Assembly: GCA_029339195.1 (NCBI GenBank)
Contig: JAPTJF010000405.1
Span: 1-57,936 of the forward strand
From: Micractinium sp. NFX-FRZ
Lineage: Eukaryota > Chlorophyta > Trebouxiophyceae > Chlorellales > Chlorellaceae
Direction: 5' to 3'
Length of the DNA stretch: 57,936 nucleotides
Position numbers and translations under genes: made by a program. Below are positions 36,135 to 45,672 of this stretch, piece by piece. Each line of letters begins with the position of its first letter. The first letter of the stretch is position 1. The notes under the pieces are model-generated. The model was not told the DNA's origin, did no database searches, and saw nothing but the letters and a program-made list of their open reading frames with translations.

Positions 36135-38843
36135 ATGCCACGGCACGACTGGAGCCCGTCTGTGCGGGGCGCACGGCTGCGGGTGGATGTGACAGACGTG
36201 CTGGCGGACCCAAAGCAGGGGCTCTTGGACGTGCTGCGCGCCGTGCCGGGGTGGCAGGTGCGGCGTGGGCTGTGGCTGCGGCAGGCTGTGGGCAGATGCG
36301 GCCGTGCCGGCATGGCAGGTGCACACGGCTGCCGCTGCATGCTGAACCTGCAGAGTGCGGTGCGGCCAGGATGCCCCAGGCGATGCCTACACATTGTACT
36401 GCTTCCAACCGGCGGATGTCGAAGAGAAAACAATAGCCAATTGACCGAAGTGCAAAGCAAAGATATATTAATACAGTCTTGCTTCAGGCATGCCATCATG
36501 GCGTTCAAATCATGAGCTGTTGCATGCTCAACCCGCAGGACGGCGCGGCGGCAGCGTCCACGGTGGAGCAAGTGAGCGGTGCCATGACCAACCTTGTGTA
36601 CCGCTGCTACGCCCCCGCCAGCCTGGCCACAGCCAATGCAGCCGTCATCGTGCGCGTGTTTGGCAGCGGCGGCAAGCTCTTCAGCCAGAAGGTGGGCTGG
36701 GTGCATTTCGAGGGAGGGAGGGAGGGAGGGAGGCAGTGAGGCAGTGAGTAAGGCAGTGAGGGAGGGAGGCAGGCAGTGAGGGAGGGAGGGAGGGAAGAAA
36801 AAGGGCCCAGCTGGGGATGCAGGGCTGCGGCCCCACACACATGTGGACTGACGGCGCAGCTGTGCACTGGTGGCAAGGGCAGCTTCGGAAGGTGCGGGCA
36901 GTCGTTAGTAGTTTACCTGTGCGCTGCCCTCCCTGCTTTGCTTCGCCCACCCTGCCTGCACCTCTGTTCTCTTTTGCAGGACGAGCGCAACATCTTTCTG
37001 CTGGCCTCGCAGCTGGGCCTGGGGCCCCGCTGCCTGATCGAGTTTGAAAACGGGCGGGTGGAGGAGTTCCTGCCAGGCGACAACCTGAGCTGCGCAAGCT
37101 TCCGGCAGCCCGAAATCTCTGCGGCCATCGCAGCTGCCATGGCTGCCTTCAACGTCCGCATGCTTGCCAACCTGCCGGCGGCGGCGCGGCAGCAGGCGGC
37201 AGGCAGCGGGCAGAACGGCGGCAGCGGTGGTGCTGCTGCAGGGACTGCAGCTTCTGAAGCAGCGGGGACGGACGCGGCAGATGGGCAGCTGCCGGCGCTG
37301 CGGCCAGCCATTTACGAGCGGATACGGCAGTGGCACGACGCGGCTGCTGAGCTGTGCGGTGCTGAGCTGGCGCGGCTGGGCCTGGCCAACCTGCCGCAAG
37401 AGGTGAGGGTGGGCTGCGGGGTGCTTTTCGGCTGTTTCTTATGGTGTGCTTGCCCATCAGCAGCATAAGAGAGGGGCCGGCCTACCCTGACGCACCCACT
37501 CCGGATTTGTTTTTAACAGTCGCCCGGCATTGCTCTAAACCTCGCATGTACGCTTCATCCCCCCGGCAACTGGACGGGCAGCAGCCTGGGCTGGCAGGCA
37601 GCGCTTCTCTCCACCTCCCCACCCCTCTTCCTCTGCCTGTACCTCGCACTCTGCCCCAGCCACCCTTCTGTCCCGCCTGACCCTACTCTAGCCATTTTCC
37701 TGCCCCGCCCAGCCCCCAACCCCACCCCTCCGCTGCCCTGCCCCTGCTGCAGCTAGCTGAGCTGGAGGCGCAGCTGGCAGCCCTCTTCCCCTCCTGGGTG
37801 GGCTTCTGCCACAACGACCTGCAATATGGAAACATGCTGCTCACTGGAGGCAGCAGCCTCCTGGCCGATGGAGGCGGCAGCAGCAACGGCAGCGGCACTG
37901 ACAGCGCAGCAGCAGCAACGCCGGGACCGGCACCAGAGACGCCCGAGCCTGCCGCGCCGCTTGCTGCAGCGGCGGCGGCGGCGACCATCGCGGCGCCGGT
38001 TGCGGCGCACCCAGCTGCATCGCCTGCGTCGCCGGCGGCGGGCGGCACGGATGGCAGCAGTGGCGGCAGTGCTGTGAGCGTGAAGCTGATAGACTATGAG
38101 TACAGCACGCTGAATGACGTGGCGTTTGACGTGGCCAACCACTTTTGCGAGTGGGCCTACAACTACCACTCAGGTGGGCTGGGGCAGCAGCGGCAGGTAG
38201 GCATTGCACAGGCAGTCATGTGCAGGCCTGTGTGTAGGCGGTGGAGTGCCCATCTCTTGTGGCAATGCCGTAACCTCTGCTGTGCAATTGGTGCGCCTGC
38301 AGCCGCCCCACCTGCTCTGCCCTTGATAGAGCTGTGCGCCGCCCCTATAACTGCTCCGTTCCTGCCCACCCGCCTGCAGATGCGGCGCACGAGTTCCATG
38401 ACGCATGGCTGCCAAACGAGGAGCAGCAGCTGCACTTCTGCCGTGCCTATGTGGCCGCCATGCAGGCGCAGCAGGCGCAGCACGAGGCGCAGCAGGCGCA
38501 GCAGCAGCAGCAGCAGCAGCACGCCTCGGACGCCGCCTCAAATGGAGCGGCGCCGGCGGCAGCAGCAGCGCCGCAGCTGGACTCTGGCGCCTGGCTGCCC
38601 GCTGCCATCCTGGCGTCCGGCAGCGCATGCGAGGAGCCGGCGGCGGCGGCTGTGCTGGAGCGCACCGCGCGCCTGCTGCTGCGCAAGGTGCGCGCCCACA
38701 CGGTGCTGGTGCATCTCAAGTGGGGGCTGTGGGGCCTCATCCAGGACCGCCTGTCGGACTGTGACTTTGACTACCTGGCCTACGCCCGGCAGCGCATCCA
38801 GCTGTACCACTCCACCAAGCAGGCGGTGCTGGACATGCAGTGA
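36135..38843 (+). CDS. Choline/ethanolamine kinase
   Basis: Predicted 527-residue kinase that would phosphorylate choline and/or ethanolamine with ATP, the first step of the CDP-choline/CDP-ethanolamine (Kennedy) pathway. Exons: 36135-36257, 36539-36691, 36980-37402, 37753-38173, 38380-38843. Family features are SGAMTNLVYRCYA and VIVRVFG (ATP loop), GPRCLIEFENGRVEEFLPG, the catalytic Brenner-type motif FCHNDLQYGNML (about residues 251-262), LIDYEYSTLNDVAFDVANHFCEW (metal-binding Asp at about 347) and LKWGLWGLIQ near the end. Three low-complexity inserts enlarge it: Ala/Gly-rich at about 175-205, about 80 residues of Ser/Gly/Ala/Pro between the Brenner motif and LIDYEY, and Gln/Ala-rich in exon 5. 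Substrate preference cannot be read. The start ATG is the first in the open frame. Intron 2 has a (GGGA)n array and intron 1 a copy of the exon 1 donor edge. Confidence 0.92.
36301..36323 (+). repeat. Echo of choline kinase exon 1 donor edge
   Basis: Matches 36240-36262 (offset 61) with two or three differences, including GGCAG|GTGC. Confidence 0.7.
36711..36799. repeat. (GGGA)n / GGCAGTGA purine array
   Basis: Polypurine array in choline kinase intron 2, starting about 20 bp after the donor. Confidence 0.9.
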
Positions 38844-39351
38844 GGGTGGCGGGCAGGTGGGGTGGGCATGTGCCTGCCCCGTCCCGGGCCTCGTTTATTG
38901 AACCAACCTTGGCCATCAAGCAATGCCGGGCACAGTGTATCCACACGTGTTGCACGCTGTGTATTGTTGTAGTCAACCCTGGATGTTAAGATTGCAGTTA
39001 TCATTTCAAGGAGGGGTCTCAAGGGAAGGGATGGCAGGGGTGGGGCAAGGAAGAAGGTGCCGGAGGCGCCTTTGGGGTCATCACAGGTGCGTGCGGCAGC
39101 AGTTCCCCTGGGGCTGCTGGGCAGAGCAGGTGCCCCTATGTACGATCTTATTCAACAAATCAAGAATGGTGGTGTGATCTGGGATTCTTGCATCAGCAGT
39201 GCTGGTCAGTACCAGTACGCGTGCCGCCGCTACAGCAGAACAACAGCGATCCTCCAGGCTGGGGTTTCGTGGGCGGATGCGAATGCGTACGCGCCAGCTC
39301 AGTCCATTGAGATCAAGGGCGCTACCGGAAGCTGCGTGCTACTCCCAGTCA
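38844..39351. other. Convergent 3' spacer, choline kinase / small secreted protein genes
   Basis: This 508-bp stretch lies between convergent stop codons and must contain both 3' UTRs. I see no canonical TGTAA for either gene and no supported gene. Confidence 0.55.
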
Positions 39352-40751
39352 TCAGGCTGCGTGCAGCAGGCGGCGATGTGTGTGGGTGACGCCGTTGCCG
39401 TGTGTGTGCTCGTGCGCGGCTCCTGCCGGGGTGGGGGCATCCGCCGTCCCCTCCCACTCCATCTCCTCATCCGCCTCTGTGAAGTAGGCATCCGCCTCCG
39501 CATCATCATCAAATACACCCTCTGTCGTGCCCTCCACGGTGGTCAGCTGCAGCTGGATGTGCCCTGCAGGGCGGGCAGAGGGGGCGGGCATTCCAGCAGC
39601 TGTCGGCAGGCGGGGCACAAATGCATACGCCGCTGAAGCGCTTCTCTGTGCTGCTGCACCCTCTGGACAGCTGCATGCTGAATGCTGCTGCTGCGTATGC
39701 CTGCCTGCCTGCCTGCCTGTCTGCCTGCTCCCTCCGGCACTCTCCTGCTTGCATCCGCTTCCCCAGAGCGCTGTCAGCCGCTGGCCCCTGCCCACAAGGG
39801 TGCCTACCGATGTGCATGTGCTTGGTCAGCTCTGCCACCCTGGCAAAGGGGCCGCCAGGTGGCAGGGAGTCAAAGGCACCGGTGAAAAACAGCTCGCCGC
39901 CCTCGGTCTCCTCGCTCACCAGCTGCAGGGCTGCAGAGGGGCAAGGGAGTGGAGCAGCAGTGCATGCAGGGGAGAAGGCCTGAGCTTCAGCTGCTGTTTG
40001 GTGAGGGTGGGCATTGCAACTTGAAGCTTGCGCAAATGAAATACCAAGTTCAGCACTTGCAGGTGCTTACCCAGGAAGGTTTCGTTGCCTGCAGGGTCCC
40101 TGTCCACGATGCCCACCTCCAGCAGCCCCGGGGGTGCATCCGTGACATTGAGCTTCCACATGACCACATCCTGCTCGCAGCAAAGGGCAGCTGGAGAGTT
40201 TTTCAGGGTGGAGATGGGGGCAGAAGGGGGCCTCATACTGTGATGCATCAGCGGAGAAGGAGTGGGTAGCTAGCGCCCGGAGGCTTGAGAGCTGGGGCCG
40301 GGAAGGGCAGCACGCGGCAAGTGGGCAGGGTGAAGCATGGGACTGGCACTTACCCCGCGGTCATAGATGTGGATCTGCCCTGTGGTGGTCACCTCTTCAT
40401 TGCTGTCAGCAAAGGCAGAAAAGTACCTGCATGCGGCGCCAGGTTAAGAAGGTGGGCAAAGGTCAGGGGAATGAAGTGCGCACCGCGGCGCACCGCCGCT
40501 GGCGTACCAGCAGCGGCATGGCAGGCCTGTGGCCCGTGCAACCACTTGCGGGGTGATCGACTAGCTTGGATCCCGTCTCGAAACCGGTGGCAAGCGCCGG
40601 TGAACCCTCCTGGCCGCATGTCCGCCAACCTGGAGGCCTCCACGCCTGCACGCCTGGAAACCAGCTGCTTCTTGCCCCTCCGGACTCACATATGTCCCTG
40701 CACGCCGCTCAGGACGCATAGAAACGCCACGGCAGACGCCGAAAGCCTCAT
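39352..40751 (-). CDS. Predicted small secreted protein with acidic and His-rich tail
   Basis: Predicted 189-residue protein, not recognised. Exons: 40751-40690, 40426-40354, 40170-40071, 39930-39808, 39563-39352; all phases match, which supports a real gene. The N-terminus MRLSASAVAFLCVLSGVQG looks like a cleavable signal peptide. The middle is a hydrophobic/charged alternation suggesting a beta-rich fold (QIHIYDRGDVVMWKLNVTD, LLEVGIVDRDPAGNETFL, GELFFTGAFDSLPPGG, HMHIGHIQLQLTTVEG). The tail is strongly acidic (VFDDDAEADAYFTEADEEME) and then His-rich (HEHTHGNGVTHTHRR), which might bind a divalent metal. No catalytic motif is visible. It is divergent from the thioesterase gene and convergent with choline kinase. 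A secreted, vacuolar or ER-lumenal location is inferred from the signal peptide only. Confidence 0.7.
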
Positions 40752-41338
40752 CCTGCGCTCTCTTTGTGTGCTTGCGAGTCGCAAGTGCTTCCGAGCGCGC
40801 GCCAAAAAATGAGCGCGTCGGTGCCGGTGTGCTAGTGGAGCAACCAGAGGAAGCAGCAACGCGCTTAAAGGCCCAATTGAAGACCGAAGATCGCCAAGGA
40901 TGAGCCGGTGGGGGTACATCAGGGCGGAGCGCAGCACAGCGCCTCCCGCGTGGCAGCGGCGGCGGGTGGCAGGTGGCAGGGACTTGCAGCAAGCGACGAC
41001 GGCACAGTTCAGGACCCTTCAGATACATGGCAGCAGCACTGATGTATATTCCAGGTCGCAAGTCAACACTGCGTGGGCTGACGCCGCCGGTTTAGCGGGA
41101 GGGAGTGCTGCGGCGGAAGCTGGCCTTCGAGCATGGTGCCCCTTTGCACAGCCTGCAGTTGCCGGTTGCGCTTACGTCAGTAGTCCGTGAGCCCACCCTG
41201 GCATATTAAATAGACGTTGCGTAGCGGTGGCACCACGAAGTCAGAGAGAAGGCAGTGCCCCACGGCGGCAGTGCGCTGCGCTGCGCAGCGGCCGCCCAAC
41301 ATGCGCACCTCTCCTGGCAGCCTTAGCGGCTTTGCCTT
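40752..41338. promoter_or_regulatory. Divergent promoter region, small secreted protein / thioesterase genes
   Basis: This 587-bp spacer lies between divergent starts. On the thioesterase side there is an AT-rich TATA-like element (TATTAAATA, 41204-41212) about 130 bp before the ATG and a bZIP-like TTACGTCA at 41172-41179. Both are weak single-motif calls. Confidence 0.45.
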
Positions 41339-44300
41339 ATGCTGCCCAACCTCCGGAGCACCGCTTTGATTTTGTCCGTTCTGGGCTTGACAGCGGCCGC
41401 GTTCAGCTACACCACGACCCGTTCGTCGGTGTGCGCAGCTGGAAGCCCGAGGACGTCTTGCCACGTCTCAGCAGAGGTCAGCAAGGCAGGTGACACGGGC
41501 GCGGCATCGACGAGCAAGTTGGCAGGAGCGGCAGCAGGCGGCAGCACAGTGGCGGCAGCGGCAGCGAAGCCGGCACCCACCATGTTTCCTTTTGGCCCTG
41601 TGGTCCGCCAGCCGGCGCTGGGCCGGCACACCGGCAGTGTGATCCTTCTGCACGGCCTTGGCGACACCTGTGAAGGTGGGGCTGCTGCTGCCTGTCGCTG
41701 CTGCCGGGTGCTGGCTTGTGTGCTCCGTGCTGCCTCCTTTCTGGACGGCACGCTCCAGCCCTCAAGACGCGCATGCCGACTGCACCTGCCAATGCTGCAT
41801 AGACCAGCCTCCTGCACGGCTTGCGCAAATTGCTGCCATATGCAGCCCTCCCCAACGTGCCCTGTTGCCCCCTCGCAGGCTGGGCCCCCGTGGGCCCGCA
41901 GCTGAAGCTGCCCCACATCAAATTCATCTACCCCACTGCACCCACCCGCCCCATCACCGTCAACATGGGCATGCGCATGCCGGGGTGAGGGGCGCCAGCC
42001 GCAGCAGTGGCAGGGAGGGACCAGGGCAGTAAAGGAGGACTGCGTGGGCCTGCTGTCGCTGATGGTGGTGGTGATGCTGCTGCTGCTAATGGGTGGTGCT
42101 GCTGCTGCCGCTGGCGGTGGTGGTGGTGGCGGTGGTGCCGCCGCCGCTGCTGCTGCTGTTCCTGCTGCCGCTGCTGCATGCTGCTGCTGTGCATGCCCAC
42201 GGGGTGCCTGGCAGGCCCACCTGCGTGCCTCATGCACCGGCGTTCCCGGCATCACGTGCCGGATGGGAAACGCCATCAACATGGTAGCAAAACCTGACTT
42301 ACCTCTGCCTGCCTGCCTGCCTGCAGTTGGTTTGACATCAGCCACCTGGATCAGGCGGGGCTGAAGGACATGATGAAGGGTGAGCCCTCAGGATGAGAGC
42401 GGGTGACGGCTGCACCGTGCGTAGCCCAGGCATAACAAGGCCACCCCCTGCCTCCATCTGGCGGCGTGGATCGCCTCCCCTGCAGGCCGCCCGCTTGTCC
42501 CTGCTTCGCAAATGGCCCTGCCAGGCTCAGCACTTGCAAACATGTAGCACGCCCCGTTGGGCAGCCATCAATTTGCTAGCTGCCGCACATGGCCGGCCGA
42601 CCTGACGCCTCCCCTCTTTGTCCCTCAAGCACGCCTACCTTTGGTGCCTGGCTGCCACCGTGCAGGCAAGACGTTTTCCCCTCATCTTCCGTCCCCTTTG
42701 ATGCTGCTGCCGCCGTGCAGGCAAGCCGTTTGATCCTGACCTTCCGTCTCCTTTGGTGCTGCTGCCGCCGTGCAGGCAAGCCGTTTGACCCCCAGGGCAC
42801 GGCGGCATCGGTGGACTATGTGCGCACCCTGATTGCGGAAGAGGTGGCGGCGGGCATCCCCCTCAGGTGCAGGCTGGAACCGTGCGTCCCCTGCTGAAAT
42901 CGTGTCGTTGTTGGGATGCTTGTCCTGAATGTGTGCATGCCATGGCACATGGGTAGGGCCAGCGGACACCCCATCAAGCGATCCCTGGGGTGGTTGGGCT
43001 GAGGTGGCAGGCCATTGGGAGCAGCTGCCTGGTGTTCGTAGGTGTGGTAGGGTGTAGTGACATGATCTCCCTGGGGGGTTGTGGTGGCGCGCGTGTGCGT
43101 GCGTGTCTTGTGTTGGTGGCGCTGGTGCGCGCAGGTCGCCCAGGGCGCATCTCAAACCCTGATCCCCACCGCCTGCAGCACTCCACCTGGCCTGCCCCCG
43201 CCACCTGCCCACCCCTGCGCAGCCGCATCGTGGTGGGCGGCTTCTCTCAGGGCGGCCACATCGCATACAAGGCGGTGCTCACGCACCCACAGCCGCTGGG
43301 CGGCTGCGTGGCGATGTCCACGTGGCTGGAGCCGTCGCTGAGAGATGTGAGTGCATGAATCGAGTTGTGGCTAAAGCTCTGCGGGCAGGTTATTGTCGAG
43401 CTCTGCTGAGCGGTGTTGGGGCTGCTGCTGCGTGGCAGTGCCCCTGGCTGGGCTGTTGTTATGAGAGGGGGGGAGATTGTGATAGCATGGAGGTGTGGTT
43501 GAGCTTCTGTGGGGGAGGCTGCGCTGGCGCTTGAGCGGGCAAGGAGCAGGGTGTCACGAGGGCTGCAGAGGGAGGCAGCGGGGCAGGCAGGATTCGAGGC
43601 ACACGTCGCCGCTGTGCCGCTGAACAAACACCCTCCCGGAGAGTGGTCAGTTTGGCAAGCCATGAACAGTTGGGTAGGCTGCCTACAACTTTGACGCTCT
43701 CACAATATGCACCTCTCTCCAGCAAAACATATGTGACATTATGTGCGCCTGGCTGTTGATGCCACCACCCACTGCAGGTGCCGCCCGCCAACCTGGCGGT
43801 TCCTTTCTTCTGCGGCCACGGCAGCGTTGACAACCTCATCCCGCCCGTCATCGCCACCACCACGCAAGTGCGTGTGTACTGAGCTGCCTGGGAGTGTGTT
43901 CGTTGGTTGGGGCAGTTGGGCCGTGGGGTACCAAGCAGCACCTGGATGGACGGCGGGCTCCCTGTTACACCGTGCGTGTCTCAGCAGGGGATGACGGTTG
44001 CTTTATGCCGGTCCGATCCATGGAGCAGCACAGGTTTGCGTTGGTTGGTGTGTCACCTGCACTCAGACAGGTAGCCCGTCCTGAAAGGCAGGCTCAAGTC
44101 AGCAGGCAGGCATACGTGCCATGCCTCCTGCCCCTGCGCCTGCACGTGTCTGGCCCCCCCCGCCCGCTGCATTCTTGAGCCCTCAGGCCCCCAGCATCCC
44201 TGCTTGTCACCCCGCCTCCCCCTTCCGCTGCCCGCTTGGCGTACTGTGTTGCAGGACGTGCTGGAGGGTCTGGGCGTGAAGAACGTGGAGTTCCACATGT

Positions 44301-45003
44301 GAGAGAGGGGGAGGGATCACAAGGAGTGAAGGGGGGAGGGCACAGGGCAGCGCAGCGCCTGGGCGGCGCGCGTCGTCATGAGGGGTGCTGGCCGGATTTT
44401 GCATCCACCCACGTGCATACGGGTGCTGCTGCCTCACAAGCCCTGCTGTGCTGCCTGCGTGTGGTGCAGCGCAGCTGCAGTGTTGCCGCGTTGCTTGCAC
44501 TGCGGCGCGCGCGGGGGCGTGGTGCACAGCAGCTGCGGTACTGTTGAACGCACTGTACTGCTGCATTGCTGTACTGCCTGCAGGTACACGGGCATGGGCC
44601 ACAGCAGCTGCCCACAGGAGCTGCGGGACCTGCGGGAATGGCTGCTGCGGTGAGCGTGGGGGGTTAGGACGTGGGTGCTGGGGCAGAAGGCGGGTGCTGG
44701 GGCAAAGAGGCAGGTCCCAGCATGACGTGCACGGCGCGTCCCTGCCTGCACTCTCCTCTTCCGAGAATTGCCCTCACCACCAGCCTTACACCTTTTACAT
44801 GGCCACTCACCCATGCCTCTGTGGCTGCCCGCTGTGAACCATGTGACCCCTGCAGGGTGCTGCCTGACGTGGCGCCCAGCCGTGATGAGGTGGCGTCCAT
44901 GTCAGCAGCGCAGCTCAAGGCGTTCCTCCACTCCAAGGGCGTCAGCACCACGGGCATGCTGGAGAAGAAAGAGATGGTGGAGGCCGCCCTGGCGCTGCTG
45001 TAG
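41339..45003 (+). CDS. Acyl-protein thioesterase-like alpha/beta hydrolase with SAP-like tail
   Basis: Predicted 352-residue member of the LYPLA/acyl-protein thioesterase (carboxylesterase) family, which removes fatty acyl groups from proteins or lysolipids. Exons: 41339-41675, 41879-41984, 42327-42379, 42776-42866, 43223-43346, 43778-43867, 44255-44298, 44584-44649, 44856-45003. Catalytic landmarks are SVILLHGLGDT (oxyanion loop), GFSQGG (nucleophile Ser about 204), GSVDNLIP (Asp about 255) and GMGHSSC (His about 288). Typical members have about 220-230 residues; this one adds about 95 N-terminal residues with a hydrophobic start (STALILSVLGLTAAAF) and an Ala/Ser-rich linker, suggesting a signal or transit peptide, plus about 45 C-terminal residues (MSAAQLKAFLHSKGVSTTGM) resembling a SAP-type helix-turn-helix. 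Intron 3 ends in three tandem 55-nt copies of the exon 4 acceptor; only the third keeps the frame (GKPFDPQGTAASVDYV). Confidence 0.9.
42656..42820 (+). repeat. Triple 55-nt unit at thioesterase exon 4 acceptor
   Basis: The junction TGCAG|GCAAG occurs at 42666, 42721 and 42776, exactly 55 nt apart. The third is the true exon start. Confidence 0.95.
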
Positions 45004-45109
45004 GGATTGATTTCTGCGCCCAGGAGAGGTGCTGAGCGCTTGTCACAGCAGGTGCGGGTGTGCAGCGAGCCAGCCAGCATCCGCCCGTCGGCACGGGAAT
45101 ATTTCATGT

Positions 45110-45114
45110 TGTAA
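45110..45114 (+). terminator. TGTAA poly(A)-like signal, thioesterase gene
   Basis: TGTAA lies 107 nt after the thioesterase stop codon. Confidence 0.5.
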
Positions 45115-45496
45115 GAAATGGTCGCGACATCTGAAAGGCCCGAGTTGAGAAAGGGTCGGAACATGCTGTGCACTTTTGTGCTTTGCATATTGAAAGCGGG
45201 CACATGCATCAGCAGAATCCGGTGGTGCTGGCCTCCGAAGATTCCCTGCTGCGGCCGCCAGTGCCGCTGCCAGTGCCACGGCGGCAATGCAAGCGAGGGA
45301 AGCCAGTAACGGTTCCTTCAGCACCCTGATTCTCGTGGTGCTGCAAAATGGGTTGGTTGAATGGGTCCAGGAGGCGGCAGGACATGCAAGTTAGTGGCCC
45401 GCAGCGCGCGCCGGCGGCGTCGGCGGCGCGCGGCCAGCATGACTGCTGCCTGGGCATGCTGCCTTGCCTCCGCCAGTTTGCCTTGCACGTCGCTCC

Positions 45497-45503
45497 TATA
45501 TAA
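45497..45503 (+). promoter_or_regulatory. Candidate TATA box of the pyruvate kinase gene
   Basis: TATATAA lies 170 bp upstream of the proposed ATG at 45673 in otherwise GC-rich DNA. It fits a TATA box if the 5' UTR is about 140 nt, but this is a single short motif. Confidence 0.35.
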
Positions 45504-45672
45504 TCCGACATCCATTCTTCAGGCGACGCTCCGAAGGCCTCAACAGGGACTGGAACGTGACGCAAGGCCGGCGGCGCAGACGACAGACACGCGTCACGCC
45601 TTTGGACGCTGCTCGAAAGCGATCCGCATAACACACAGCTGCGAAGCCCGCAGTCTCGACAAGTTTCCAGCC

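Larger units (their letters stand above)
45004..45672. other. Intergenic: thioesterase 3' region and pyruvate kinase 5' region
   Basis: This 669-bp spacer lies between two plus-strand genes. It contains a TGTAA signal at 45110-45114 and a TATA-like element at 45497-45503. On the minus strand an open frame (45324-45043) encodes one hydrophobic Ala-rich segment, and another (45515-45318) lies next to it. A small antisense gene is possible but not supported enough to call. Confidence 0.5.

Noticed and set aside
42656..42820. CRISPR-like or satellite array from the 55-nt triplication
   Set aside because: Only three contiguous copies without spacers, ending exactly at an exon start; explained as acceptor duplication.
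45043..45515. Possible small antisense gene with one hydrophobic Ala-rich segment (LLASLACIAAVALAAALAAA)
   Set aside because: Two overlapping open frames could be joined at a CAG near 45342, but no homology or donor was convincing, and the region overlaps the pyruvate kinase promoter and thioesterase 3' UTR.
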